From positions 1 through 16,207 of the forward strand of contig CALAVC010000023.1 in the NCBI GenBank assembly GCA_937892095.1: a DNA stretch of 16,207 nucleotides, read 5' to 3'. The position numbers and the translations under genes are program-made. Position 1 is the stretch's first letter, and each line of letters begins with the position of its first letter. Below are positions 6,117 to 13,353 of the stretch, one piece after another. The DNA comes from an uncultured Bacteroidales bacterium. GTDB lineage: Bacteria > Bacteroidota > Bacteroidia > Bacteroidales > Marinilabiliaceae. Under the pieces are notes generated by a model that made no database searches, had not been told where the DNA came from, and worked only from the letters and a program-made list of their open reading frames with translations.

Positions 6117-6823
6117 ATATATTGATTGCATGTGAGGAAAGTCAGGCTATATGCAAAGCTTTTAGGAAAAGGGGGCATAATGCGTATAGTTGTGATATAT
6201 TAGAGTGCAGTGGAGGACATCCAGAATGGCATTTCAAAATGGATGTATTGCAAGTTATTCCAAATCATGGAGGAATGCTTGAAAATGGGAATGAGTATTA
6301 TTTACCCCAAGGAGAAAAATGGGACTTAATGATAGCCCATCCACCTTGCACGTATCTATCTGTGAGTGGTGCGAGATGGCTGTATCATCCTGATGATGCA
6401 AATTTACCCATAGAACAGAGGCGTGAGCATCCTCATCATATTGGACGAAGACAGCAAAAGCAGGAAGCAATAGAGTTTTTCTTGGAGTTCACCAAAACTG
6501 ATATTGCACATTGGGCAATAGAGAATCCTGTTGGCTGTATGAGTGCAGAGTATCGAAAGCCAGACCAAATTGTTCAGCCTTTTTGGTTCGGAGACGAAGC
6601 ATCGAAAAAAACATGTCTTTGGTTGCATAATTTGCCGCCGCTGAAGCCAACGAAAATTGTTGACGAAGGTCCTCGCGTAGTCTTGTCAAGTGGACGTTCT
6701 TTGCCCAAATGGTACTCAGATTCTTTCAATACCAAAATTTCGACAGAAGAACGCAGAAGATTAAGAAGTAAAACATTCCCTGGTTTCGCAGAAGCGATTG
6801 CTGAGCAATGGGGTAATCTTTGA
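6113..6823 (+). CDS. Small PPC-motif methyltransferase-like protein (phage-type DNA cytosine methyltransferase homologue)
   Basis: 236 residues resembling short proteins common in phages and often labelled putative DNA cytosine methyltransferases. The order of C5-methyltransferase-like elements is kept. An N-terminal strand with ACEESQ (6-11) stands where motif I would be, then CDI (27-29). WDLMIAHPPCTYLSVSG (70-86) is equivalent to motif IV with candidate nucleophile Cys79, and WAIENPVG (134-141) resembles motif VI ENV. A PFWFGDEASKKTCLWL segment (156-171) and FPGFAEAIAEQW (222-233) end it. The glycine-rich motif I (FAGxGG) and a target-recognition domain are missing, so independent sequence-specific methylation is doubtful. 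It may assist the preceding enzyme, act on another base, or be a non-catalytic relative. Overlaps by 4 bases with the methyltransferase gene. Confidence 0.7.
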   Translation: MNILIACEESQAICKAFRKRGHNAYSCDILECSGGHPEWHFKMDVLQVIPNHGGMLENGNEYYLPQGEKWDLMIAHPPCTYLSVSGARWLYHPDDANLPIEQRREHPHHIGRRQQKQEAIEFFLEFTKTDIAHWAIENPVGCMSAEYRKPDQIVQPFWFGDEASKKTCLWLHNLPPLKPTKIVDEGPRVVLSSGRSLPKWYSDSFNTKISTEERRRLRSKTFPGFAEAIAEQWGNL

Positions 6824-6834
6824 TTAATAACGCT

Positions 6835-8607
6835 ATGATTAAAATATTCAAGTTCCGAGTTAATGATTTGAGTTCTTCTTTGGGTAAGCAAATAGAATTC
6901 AATTCTGCAGTAGTCAAGGAGTTCTTCAAGTTTACAAAAGAAGAAGAGAGTATAATATGCCATTGCAAAGACGCTGACAATAATTCAATTCAAGTCCACT
7001 CTACTTTGAAGTTAAGTCCTGCAAGAGGTGATTATAAGGAGTATCAAAATCAAGATGGGAAGCCTAATATCAAGGACTATTTCTTGAAGATACTCAGACT
7101 GACTGATTCAAACAAAGATGATTATTTCGCCTTGAAGTCAAGGGGTGATAATCAGTATGATTTGTATTTTTTATCACGACGATCTACTTTAGAAGACTTG
7201 TACGACAAACTGTCTATAAGCAGGGACTATTTGTGTATTAACACACCTAACTCTGTTGTCAATGATAGCAATATATCACACTCCTATAAAAATATCCTAA
7301 CAGCTATCCGTACTAAACCTTTTCTGCTTCTCGCTGGTATAAGCGGTACGGGTAAAAGTAGAATAGTCAGAGAGTTTGCTTTCAAGTCGTGTCCTTCATG
7401 CTTGCAAGATAAGGACGAAACTACGCCTGGTAACTATTGCATGATAGAGGTCAAGCCTAATTGGCACGATTCTACTGAACTTATTGGTTATTATAGCAAT
7501 CTGAGCAAAAGTTATCAGTTTAAGAAGTTTGTCAATTTCTTGATAAAGGCGAAGATGTACCCAGATGTACCATTCTTTGTATGTCTTGACGAAATGAACT
7601 TAGCACCTGTAGAGCAATACTTTGCAGAGATGCTGAGCATATTGGAGACTCGCAAACATGTCAGTGGCAACGCAGACATAAAGACAGGAGTGATTGTTGA
7701 AGCTAAGTATTTCAAAGAGTTATGCTCTATTGGTAATGCAACTAATGTAAGTACTAGCGAACACGATACGCATCAATTGAAAGATAAAGATAAAGACATT
7801 TATTTCAAACTATTTGGAATAGAACCTGATGATAGCATAAGCGAAGAAGTTGGAAGCAAGACAGACCTAACAACAGAAGGTCTCACCTTGCCGAGCAACG
7901 TTATAATTGTTGGCACGGTCAACATGGATGACACTACACATCAATTCTCTCGCAAAGTCATTGATCGCGCCATGACAATAGAGATGAATGGTGGACGACT
8001 TGCAGACATGTTCGGTGGTAGCAAGAACTTAGCATATCTTCAAGACGAAGAACAACAAAAGTGGCAGTATTCATTCTCGCAACGCTATGTTAATGCTGAT
8101 GAAGTGCTTGAAGCTCACCCTGGTGAAGCGAATAAGCTAAAAGAGATTCTCCCTCAACGACTTGAAGAAATCAACAAAGTTCTGAAAGGTACACCTTTCG
8201 AAGTTAGCTACCGAGTACTGAACGAGCTGACAATCATGGTCGGTGTTATGCTTGATGATAATGAAAACAATGAAGACGTTGATACAATCATATCCAAGGC
8301 TGTCAACAACATTCTGCTAATGAAAATACTGCCTCGTATCGAAGGCGATGTGGACATGTTCAAGAAAGACGGAGAAACAAAAAATCGCTTGGAACTACTC
8401 AGAGATATTGCTCCTATCATTAAACCTGCTAAGGTAGATAGTAAAGAGGCAGACGAAGACCAAGAAGAGGCAGTCTCAGACGAGCAGACAAAAGTAATAA
8501 ACAGTCAGACGGAGACCGAAGAAGAACAAACGCAGACTGCGAGAGGAAAGCTCAAAGAAATGATTGAGCGATTAAATACAAACGAGTTCACACGTTTTTG
8601 GCCGTAG
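6835..8607 (+). CDS. McrB-like AAA+ GTPase, restriction motor subunit
   Basis: About 590 residues. In McrBC systems this subunit forms hexamers, hydrolyses GTP to translocate DNA and activates the nuclease partner. Landmarks are Walker A GISGTGKS (168-175), the McrB-type WHDSTELIGYY (210-220), Walker B CLDEMNLAPVEQYFAEML (250-267) and VGTVNMDDTTHQFSRKVIDRAM (359-380). The NMDD there matches the MNxxD-type GTP signature of the family, followed by candidate arginine fingers. Residues 1-150 form an N-terminal domain I do not recognise; it replaces the methylcytosine-binding domain of E. coli McrB and may read the target site. Residues about 285-345 are a longer insert than usual. The C-terminus (about 535-570) is rich in Glu, Asp and Gln. 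The ATG at 6835 is preferred; an in-frame TTG at 6820 would overlap the upstream stop. Confidence 0.88.
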   Translation: MIKIFKFRVNDLSSSLGKQIEFNSAVVKEFFKFTKEEESIICHCKDADNNSIQVHSTLKLSPARGDYKEYQNQDGKPNIKDYFLKILRLTDSNKDDYFALKSRGDNQYDLYFLSRRSTLEDLYDKLSISRDYLCINTPNSVVNDSNISHSYKNILTAIRTKPFLLLAGISGTGKSRIVREFAFKSCPSCLQDKDETTPGNYCMIEVKPNWHDSTELIGYYSNLSKSYQFKKFVNFLIKAKMYPDVPFFVCLDEMNLAPVEQYFAEMLSILETRKHVSGNADIKTGVIVEAKYFKELCSIGNATNVSTSEHDTHQLKDKDKDIYFKLFGIEPDDSISEEVGSKTDLTTEGLTLPSNVIIVGTVNMDDTTHQFSRKVIDRAMTIEMNGGRLADMFGGSKNLAYLQDEEQQKWQYSFSQRYVNADEVLEAHPGEANKLKEILPQRLEEINKVLKGTPFEVSYRVLNELTIMVGVMLDDNENNEDVDTIISKAVNNILLMKILPRIEGDVDMFKKDGETKNRLELLRDIAPIIKPAKVDSKEADEDQEEAVSDEQTKVINSQTETEEEQTQTARGKLKEMIERLNTNEFTRFWP

Positions 8608-8613
8608 AACAAT

Positions 8614-8619
8614 GGAGGG
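8614..8619 (+). promoter_or_regulatory. Shine-Dalgarno-like site before the nuclease gene
   Basis: GGAGGG lies 6 bases before the ATG at 8626. Strong Shine-Dalgarno sequences are not usual in Bacteroidetes, and none is evident before the housekeeping genes in this window. It supports the start at 8626 and fits an origin of this gene outside the phylum, though one site is weak evidence. Confidence 0.5.
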
Positions 8620-8625
8620 ACTGCT

Positions 8626-11034
8626 ATGCAAACGGAGGTTCTCAGATTCACTCATCCCGACTATGAGGTAATAGTTCGCACGCAAGACATTAGTTACTCG
8701 TGGGAACGATTTCGTGGGCGCATTATGTATACGCGCCGCGATAATCCGAGCATCGCCACTCCAGAAGAGTATTGTCGTTACACAACAAAAGACGAATGCC
8801 AACTAAAGTTGTTTAGCCCTATCAATAACGAGTTTGTCTACCTTGATAAAGCTACTCAATGGGACAACCTATGGCCTGTGATTTACGAGACGTGTCGCTA
8901 CCAAATTCGCATCCTTTTTCACAATGTTGACAAAGAGTCTATTCCAGAAATACGCCATGTCCGCAAAGACATTGAGGATTGCTTCTATTACGATGAGGAA
9001 ACGAGCACTGGCAGTAAGAAATCGCTAACAGGCGAGGTTGATTTCCTCAACGAACTGGGTGTCTTCAAATTAGATTTCACCTATCAGAAAGAAGGCGTTC
9101 GCAAAAATACATTCGTAACTTTTGATGTCGTATCGCCCAAACTCGACACGAAGAACGACTACAAAACTCTCCTTAGTGAAGTCAATCGCGAATATGAGAA
9201 TGTCATTTATCGATACCTTAGCATAACACTTCAGCAGTTCAGCCGTGGCAAGATAAGCAACGATGCCACATGGATGTCTGCCTTTCAAGGCGTGGTAGAT
9301 GACTACATAAAGAATGTCAAGCGCGTCGTCGGCAACCCTCATTCTCAAATAGTAAACGTCCGTACTTCTCGAAAAGCAGAACATATAAAGTTCTGGACTC
9401 CAGAGATGGAAGAGAAATATGGAGAAGTAAAGGCCGAAAACAAACTCGAAGAACATTACTTTAGCTACGAAGAATCTCATTCCACACACGACACTATGGA
9501 GAATCGCTTCGTGAAACATACCTTGCAAAGCATAGGTCGTAAGTTGTCGATTATAATAGCTACCGTTCTAAATAGTACGCAGAAGGAACTTTCAGAACGA
9601 CATCGAAAGCAATGGACTGACTATCAAAATGCTCTCCGTAAGTTTTCTAAGCATCCTTTTTTCAAGACAGTCGGTAGGTTCGATGGGTTGAAACAAGAGA
9701 GTTTGGTCTTGCAGAGCAGAATGGGCTATCAACAGATATACAAAGATTGGTTGAAGCTAAAACGTGGCATCGATTTCTATAATGGGGCAGCAAACATAGG
9801 TACACTACAGATTTGGGAAATTTACGAGTTGTGGTGTTTCATCAAGATGAAGAAACTCGTTGCAGAAGCGATGGGTATAGACTATGCCAAGCCACAACAC
9901 GAGGAGTTAATAACGGAACCTAAAGGCACTCTGCTCAATCCTTTTACCGACTCGACACTAGAGCATATCGTCGAATATCGTTATCCGAAAGCCTCTGACA
10001 ACGATTCTGACGAGCAAAAAAGACGACTTGCTGCGCATGAAGGTGACATTGTAACCCTGCACTATCAGCACACATTCAATCGTTCGAGTGGAAATGACTA
10101 TTATGGTATGGGCATTAATACGGCCACTACAGAACAACGCCCAGACATAGTCCTTAACATCCGTAAAGCTTCAGGCGAGGTCGTGTTGACATATCTCTAT
10201 GATGCCAAATATCGAGTTGTTAACGACAAGCATTTGGACCAGGACTTTGAGTCTCAAGATGACGAAGAGAACTCCCAAATGCCAGGTGGAGACTACCCGC
10301 CAACCAATGCCATAAACCAAATGCATCGTTATCGAGACGCAATATATTATAGTCAAAAAAACGAACCTTATCGCTCGAAAGAGATTATAGGTGGCTACAT
10401 CTTGTTTCCAGGGCGCGGTAGTGATGAATATGTCAAGCAACGATACTATAGCACAAGCATAGAGAGTGTCAACATAGGAGCATTCCCTTTGTTGCCCAAT
10501 AGCGACAACTTGCTCCGACGGCACCTGCAGGATATATTGATGAAGTATACCGAGACGAGTCTGCATACAGCTAAAGCCAAGCCACAACGCACTCTTGCCT
10601 ACGTCACAGAAGACGAGAAAACAAGCATGGTTGCTGATGTTTTAGTGATGGTTGCTTTGGTTGGTAGTGAGGCGAAACGTCAATGGTCGTTTGAAAATCA
10701 ATGGTATAACATACCACTTGACAAGATTGCCGACTCGCCATGGCACAAGGCAAAATACCTACTTCTGCACACTACAAAAGAGAAGCAAGTTGGTAACCTC
10801 TGCAAGATTGTCCGAACGAATCATGATGTGTGGACAAGCGATAAACTAAAGGGTGAGGGTTACCCAAATACGCCATCGCACTCTGCATATTTCATGCTCC
10901 GCATCCATAAACCAACCGATACAGACCCCGAACTAAAATGCACGACGTTCAACGTCAAAGACATTCCCAATAAGTATTGGGGAAACGAACGAATGGCGTT
11001 TATGTTAGTGAGGTTGGGCGAGTTGAAAAGATAG
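8626..11034 (+). CDS. DUF2357 / PD-(D/E)XK nuclease, McrC-role restriction subunit
   Basis: 802 residues, the presumed DNA-cutting partner of the McrB-like protein encoded 18 bases upstream. The C-terminal half carries a PD-(D/E)XK active site. PDIVLN (506-511) supplies Asp507, and after a beta hairpin LYDAKYR (524-530) supplies Asp526 and Lys528. The N-terminal half (about 60-300) matches my recollection of DUF2357 proteins that accompany McrB-like GTPases. A long helical middle region (about 300-450) could bridge to the motor. It is more than twice the length of E. coli McrC (about 350 residues), so it may include DNA-recognition parts, as in LlaJI-type systems. Codons are richer in CGC/CGT and closer to the chromosomal genes than those of the two methyltransferase genes. 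It ends 29 bases from the convergent gluQ stop. No terminator between them was evident. Confidence 0.82.
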   Translation: MQTEVLRFTHPDYEVIVRTQDISYSWERFRGRIMYTRRDNPSIATPEEYCRYTTKDECQLKLFSPINNEFVYLDKATQWDNLWPVIYETCRYQIRILFHNVDKESIPEIRHVRKDIEDCFYYDEETSTGSKKSLTGEVDFLNELGVFKLDFTYQKEGVRKNTFVTFDVVSPKLDTKNDYKTLLSEVNREYENVIYRYLSITLQQFSRGKISNDATWMSAFQGVVDDYIKNVKRVVGNPHSQIVNVRTSRKAEHIKFWTPEMEEKYGEVKAENKLEEHYFSYEESHSTHDTMENRFVKHTLQSIGRKLSIIIATVLNSTQKELSERHRKQWTDYQNALRKFSKHPFFKTVGRFDGLKQESLVLQSRMGYQQIYKDWLKLKRGIDFYNGAANIGTLQIWEIYELWCFIKMKKLVAEAMGIDYAKPQHEELITEPKGTLLNPFTDSTLEHIVEYRYPKASDNDSDEQKRRLAAHEGDIVTLHYQHTFNRSSGNDYYGMGINTATTEQRPDIVLNIRKASGEVVLTYLYDAKYRVVNDKHLDQDFESQDDEENSQMPGGDYPPTNAINQMHRYRDAIYYSQKNEPYRSKEIIGGYILFPGRGSDEYVKQRYYSTSIESVNIGAFPLLPNSDNLLRRHLQDILMKYTETSLHTAKAKPQRTLAYVTEDEKTSMVADVLVMVALVGSEAKRQWSFENQWYNIPLDKIADSPWHKAKYLLLHTTKEKQVGNLCKIVRTNHDVWTSDKLKGEGYPNTPSHSAYFMLRIHKPTDTDPELKCTTFNVKDIPNKYWGNERMAFMLVRLGELKR

Positions 11035-11063
11035 AAAACTAACGATATTTTAGACCACAAGAA

Positions 11064-12008
11064 CTAAAAAAGGTTATTGACATCGACAATGATGTCTTCT
11101 TGTGGTAGGTTGTGCCAACTAAATCGGCTTACGAACTCGGCGAGAGACATGGGGTGCCAAGATGGTTGAATGCGAGCAAACACGGCCAGCAGACCAATAA
11201 GTTCTTCGGGCTTAGTTTTTTGACGGACAACGTCCATGGCCAGACTACGGTCGCGTTTGCTAAGTCGGTTGCCATCGGTAGCTACGAGCAAGGGGAAATG
11301 ACAGTATGCGGGGCTGTCGTAGCCGAGCAGACTATATAAATAGCGTTGCTCGTGTGAAGCGACAAGAAGGTCGCGCGCACGGACGACCTCTGTTACACCC
11401 ATAAGTGCATCGTCGGTAACGACAGCCAAATGGTAGGCAAAATTGCCATCGGCACGACGGACGATAATGTCGCCACGGTCATGAGCAAGGTTAGCCGACT
11501 GCGGACCATAGTGCCCGTCGGTAAAAGAATCGACAACATCGGGCAAAGACAGTCGCCAAAGAGGACGACGCGAAGCACGCAACACGTCTTTCTCGCTCTC
11601 GCTGAGGAGACGACCCTTGCCACTATAGATAAGGTGTCCGTCGGAAAGATGTGGAGCGGACGAAGCCATAAGGTCTTGCCTATTGCAAAAACATTCGTAG
11701 ATAGCACCCAACGAACGTAGCTTCTGAAAGGCAGAGAGGTAGAATTCGTCTCGTTGGCTCTGAAAATACTGCAAAGCAGTGCCATCGGTGGCATCGGCAC
11801 CATAGTCGGCATAGAGCCCTAGCCAATGCAAGTCGTCGATGAGCGTTTCGGCATATTCGGGTCGGCAACGCTGGCGGTCGAGGTCTTCCATACGTAGTAG
11901 CCAACGTCCGCCCTTTTGCTTGGCAGAAGCATAGCTAAGCATGGCGGCAAAGATATTACCTAAGTGCATTCGACCACTTGGCGAAGGGGCAAATCGTCCG
12001 ACAATCAT
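11064..12008 (-). CDS. gluQ: Glutamyl-Q tRNA(Asp) synthetase
   Basis: A paralogue of the glutamyl-tRNA synthetase catalytic domain that attaches glutamate to the queuosine at position 34 of tRNA-Asp; it lacks the anticodon-binding domain. 314 residues fit the family. FAPSPSGRMHLGN (6-18) holds the HIGH-type motif, LLRMEDLDRQR (37-47) the substrate pocket, and LSKRDRS (249-255) the KMSKS equivalent. The family's zinc site (CxC, then YxxxC) is incomplete: C106 and C108 are present, but YSGKG has Gly132 where the third Cys should be. ATG 12008 is chosen because it gives the canonical short N-terminus MIVGRFAPSPSG; an in-frame TTG lies 21 bases upstream. Located downstream of rpmH, beyond its terminator, so it is probably transcribed separately or by read-through. 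Confidence 0.93.
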   Translation of the reverse strand: MIVGRFAPSPSGRMHLGNIFAAMLSYASAKQKGGRWLLRMEDLDRQRCRPEYAETLIDDLHWLGLYADYGADATDGTALQYFQSQRDEFYLSAFQKLRSLGAIYECFCNRQDLMASSAPHLSDGHLIYSGKGRLLSESEKDVLRASRRPLWRLSLPDVVDSFTDGHYGPQSANLAHDRGDIIVRRADGNFAYHLAVVTDDALMGVTEVVRARDLLVASHEQRYLYSLLGYDSPAYCHFPLLVATDGNRLSKRDRSLAMDVVRQKTKPEELIGLLAVFARIQPSWHPMSLAEFVSRFSWHNLPQEDIIVDVNNLF

Positions 12009-12037
12009 ATATGGTTGTTTAAGAATCAAGATTAAAA

Positions 12038-12083
12038 GTTAAAAAAGAAAACCGACACAAGCCTTCGCAGGTGTTGTGTCGGT
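12038..12083 (-). terminator. Intrinsic terminator of rpmH
   Basis: On the minus strand, stem ACCGACACAA pairs with TTGTGTCGGT (arms at 12074-12083 and 12051-12060), followed by the T-rich run TTTCTTTTTT (12050 down to about 12041). It lies 24 bases after the rpmH stop. Confidence 0.88.
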
Positions 12084-12107
12084 TCATTAGCTTTTCGTTT
12101 GTCTATC

Positions 12108-12269
12108 TTAGTAAGCTTTGCCTTTAGCCTCGTCGGAGACGGTAAGTTTCTTACGACCTTTGGCTCTGCGAGCTGCGAGAACACGACGGCCATTGGGAGT
12201 AGACATCCTCTGACGGAAGCCGTGCTTATTTACACGCTTACGATTAGATGGTTGAAACGTCCTTTTCAT
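12108..12269 (-). CDS. rpmH: 50S ribosomal protein L34
   Basis: A 53-residue, very basic protein starting MKRTFQPSNRKRVNKHGFRQ and continuing MSTPNGRRVLAARRAKGRKK. This is the highly conserved L34 sequence, including the TFQPS start and the GRRVLAARRAKGR segment. It is a structural component of the large ribosomal subunit that contacts 23S rRNA. Start ATG is at 12269 and stop TAA at 12110-12108, followed by a strong terminator. The C-terminal tail SDEAKGKAY is typical of Bacteroidetes. In many bacteria rpmH sits beside dnaA/rnpA near the origin; here its neighbours are gluQ and a divergent ABC operon. Confidence 0.98.
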   Translation of the reverse strand: MKRTFQPSNRKRVNKHGFRQRMSTPNGRRVLAARRAKGRKKLTVSDEAKGKAY

Positions 12270-12282
12270 TTCTGTGTAAAAC

Positions 12283-12296
12283 TAATAGTACTATTA
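12283..12296. repeat. Perfect 14-bp palindrome in the rpmH leader
   Basis: TAATAGTACTATTA is fully self-complementary. A second perfect palindrome, ATTGAATTCAAT (12300-12311), follows directly. Both lie between the rpmH promoter and its ATG. The half GTACTATTA (12288-12296) recurs at 12466-12474 in the ABC operon operator candidate. Confidence 0.6.
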
Positions 12297-12318
12297 CTTA
12301 TTGAATTCAATTCGAGTG

Positions 12319-12349
12319 CAAATGTAGTCATTTTCGGCAAGGAACACAA
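12319..12349 (-). promoter_or_regulatory. rpmH: Bacteroidetes-type promoter of rpmH
   Basis: On the minus strand TTG (12349-12347) is followed after 20 bases by TACATTTG (12326-12319), an exact match to -33 TTG / -7 TAnnTTTG. The predicted transcription start is near 12312, giving a leader of about 43 bases before the L34 ATG. Confidence 0.75.
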
Positions 12350-12431
12350 TTATTGGGCAACAAAACACGTCGTATTGGTTCAAAAGCAAATAAACATTCC
12401 GACAAAAAACAAAAAAAAACGTCATAATCTC

Positions 12432-12461
12432 TTGCGGAATAAAAATTTATATTTAGCTTTG
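12432..12461 (+). promoter_or_regulatory. Bacteroidetes-type promoter of the ABC operon
   Basis: TTG (12432-12434), a 19-base spacer, then TAGCTTTG (12454-12461), which fits TAnnTTTG exactly. The predicted start is near 12467, about 50 bases before the ATPase ATG. It diverges from the rpmH promoter. Confidence 0.75.
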
Positions 12462-12463
12462 TC

Positions 12464-12485
12464 GTGTACTATTAACGTAGTACGC
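12464..12485 (+). promoter_or_regulatory. Candidate GntR/YtrA operator over the ABC operon start site
   Basis: GTGTACTA-TTAACG-TAGTACGC is an inverted repeat with seven of eight matching positions per arm. It begins three bases after the -7 element and covers the predicted transcription start. YtrA-type GntR repressors bind palindromes of this kind and usually repress their own ABC operon. The operon's last gene encodes such a repressor, so autoregulation is a natural inference. Confidence 0.55.
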
Positions 12486-12517
12486 TAAAACGCATTAACA
12501 AAATAAATAAAAAAAAG

Positions 12518-13342
12518 ATGCTAAGTATAAACAACTTGAGCTACAGGTATCCTAGACAGAAGAGAGAAGCACTCAGCGGGATAAACCTAAGCATTGCAGA
12601 AGGAAAGGTGAGTGGACTGCTCGGACTAAATGGTGTCGGCAAAACGACATTGCTCAACCTCATTGGCGGACTACTATTGCCAAAGAGTGGCAAGATAGAG
12701 TTACTTGGGACAGACGTCAGATTGCGCCAAGCACGAACACTGAGCGAGACGTATCTTGTGCCAGACGAGGTCAGCTTTCCGCCAATGAAAGCCAAAGAAT
12801 ATGCAAATATCATGGCTCCATTTTACCCACGTTTTAGCAAAGAAACGTTCGATTGGACGATGCACACTTTTGGTCTTGAAACAGAATGTAAACTCACTCA
12901 ACTATCGCTCGGAGAGAAGAAAAAAGTTGCGATAGCAATGGCAATGGCTTCGGAGACAAGACTCGTCTTGATGGACGAGCCGACCAACGGACTCGATATT
13001 CCGAGCAAGACAACATTTAGGCAAGTGATTGCCAAAGGGATGACGGAGGAGCGGACGCTCATCGTATCGACACACCAACTACATGACATTGAAATGATTA
13101 TTGACCACGTAATAATCATGTCGAACGAGGGCATCAAGATGTGTCGGGACATAGCAAGCATTGCCAAAGAATATACTTTTGGCGAAGTGAAAGGCAATGA
13201 GGCACCAGCCGAAGCCATTTATACAGAGAATGGCATTGGCGGACTAAGAGCCATTTGTCGACGAAGAGCTGAAGACCCCGAAACAGATGTGGACATAGAG
13301 ATGCTCTTTTGCGCTGCAACGAACAATAACGTAACATTTTGA
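12518..13342 (+). CDS. ABC transporter ATP-binding protein
   Basis: 274 residues, one nucleotide-binding domain that would power the membrane proteins encoded downstream. Walker A is GLNGVGKTT (36-44), the signature is LSLGEKKKV (129-137, a variant of LSGGQ), Walker B is LVLMDEPTNGLD (149-160) and the H-loop is STHQ with His186. The usual Q-loop Gln is not obvious; the corresponding segment reads TYLVPDEVSFPP (78-89), as in some YtrB-like ATPases. The C-terminal 75 residues are not recognisable. First gene of a five-gene operon with short gaps; the next ATG follows after 11 bases. The substrate cannot be predicted. Association with a YtrA-type repressor elsewhere often means a response to cell-envelope stress or antibiotics. 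Confidence 0.92.
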   Translation: MLSINNLSYRYPRQKREALSGINLSIAEGKVSGLLGLNGVGKTTLLNLIGGLLLPKSGKIELLGTDVRLRQARTLSETYLVPDEVSFPPMKAKEYANIMAPFYPRFSKETFDWTMHTFGLETECKLTQLSLGEKKKVAIAMAMASETRLVLMDEPTNGLDIPSKTTFRQVIAKGMTEERTLIVSTHQLHDIEMIIDHVIIMSNEGIKMCRDIASIAKEYTFGEVKGNEAPAEAIYTENGIGGLRAICRRRAEDPETDVDIEMLFCAATNNNVTF

Positions 13343-13353
13343 CATTGTACATC

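Noticed and set aside
11054..11106. Inverted repeat ACCACAAGA / TCTTGTGGT at the end of gluQ
   Set aside because: The 35-base loop and its place inside coding sequence make it a poor terminator and give no sign of a recombination site; probably chance.
11430..11720. 96-codon plus-strand frame opposite gluQ
   Set aside because: The minus strand carries a full-length conserved GluQ; this frame has no recognisable features.
12099..12488. 129-codon plus-strand frame covering rpmH and its promoter region
   Set aside because: It runs antisense through L34 and across two promoters; low-complexity translation with no domain.
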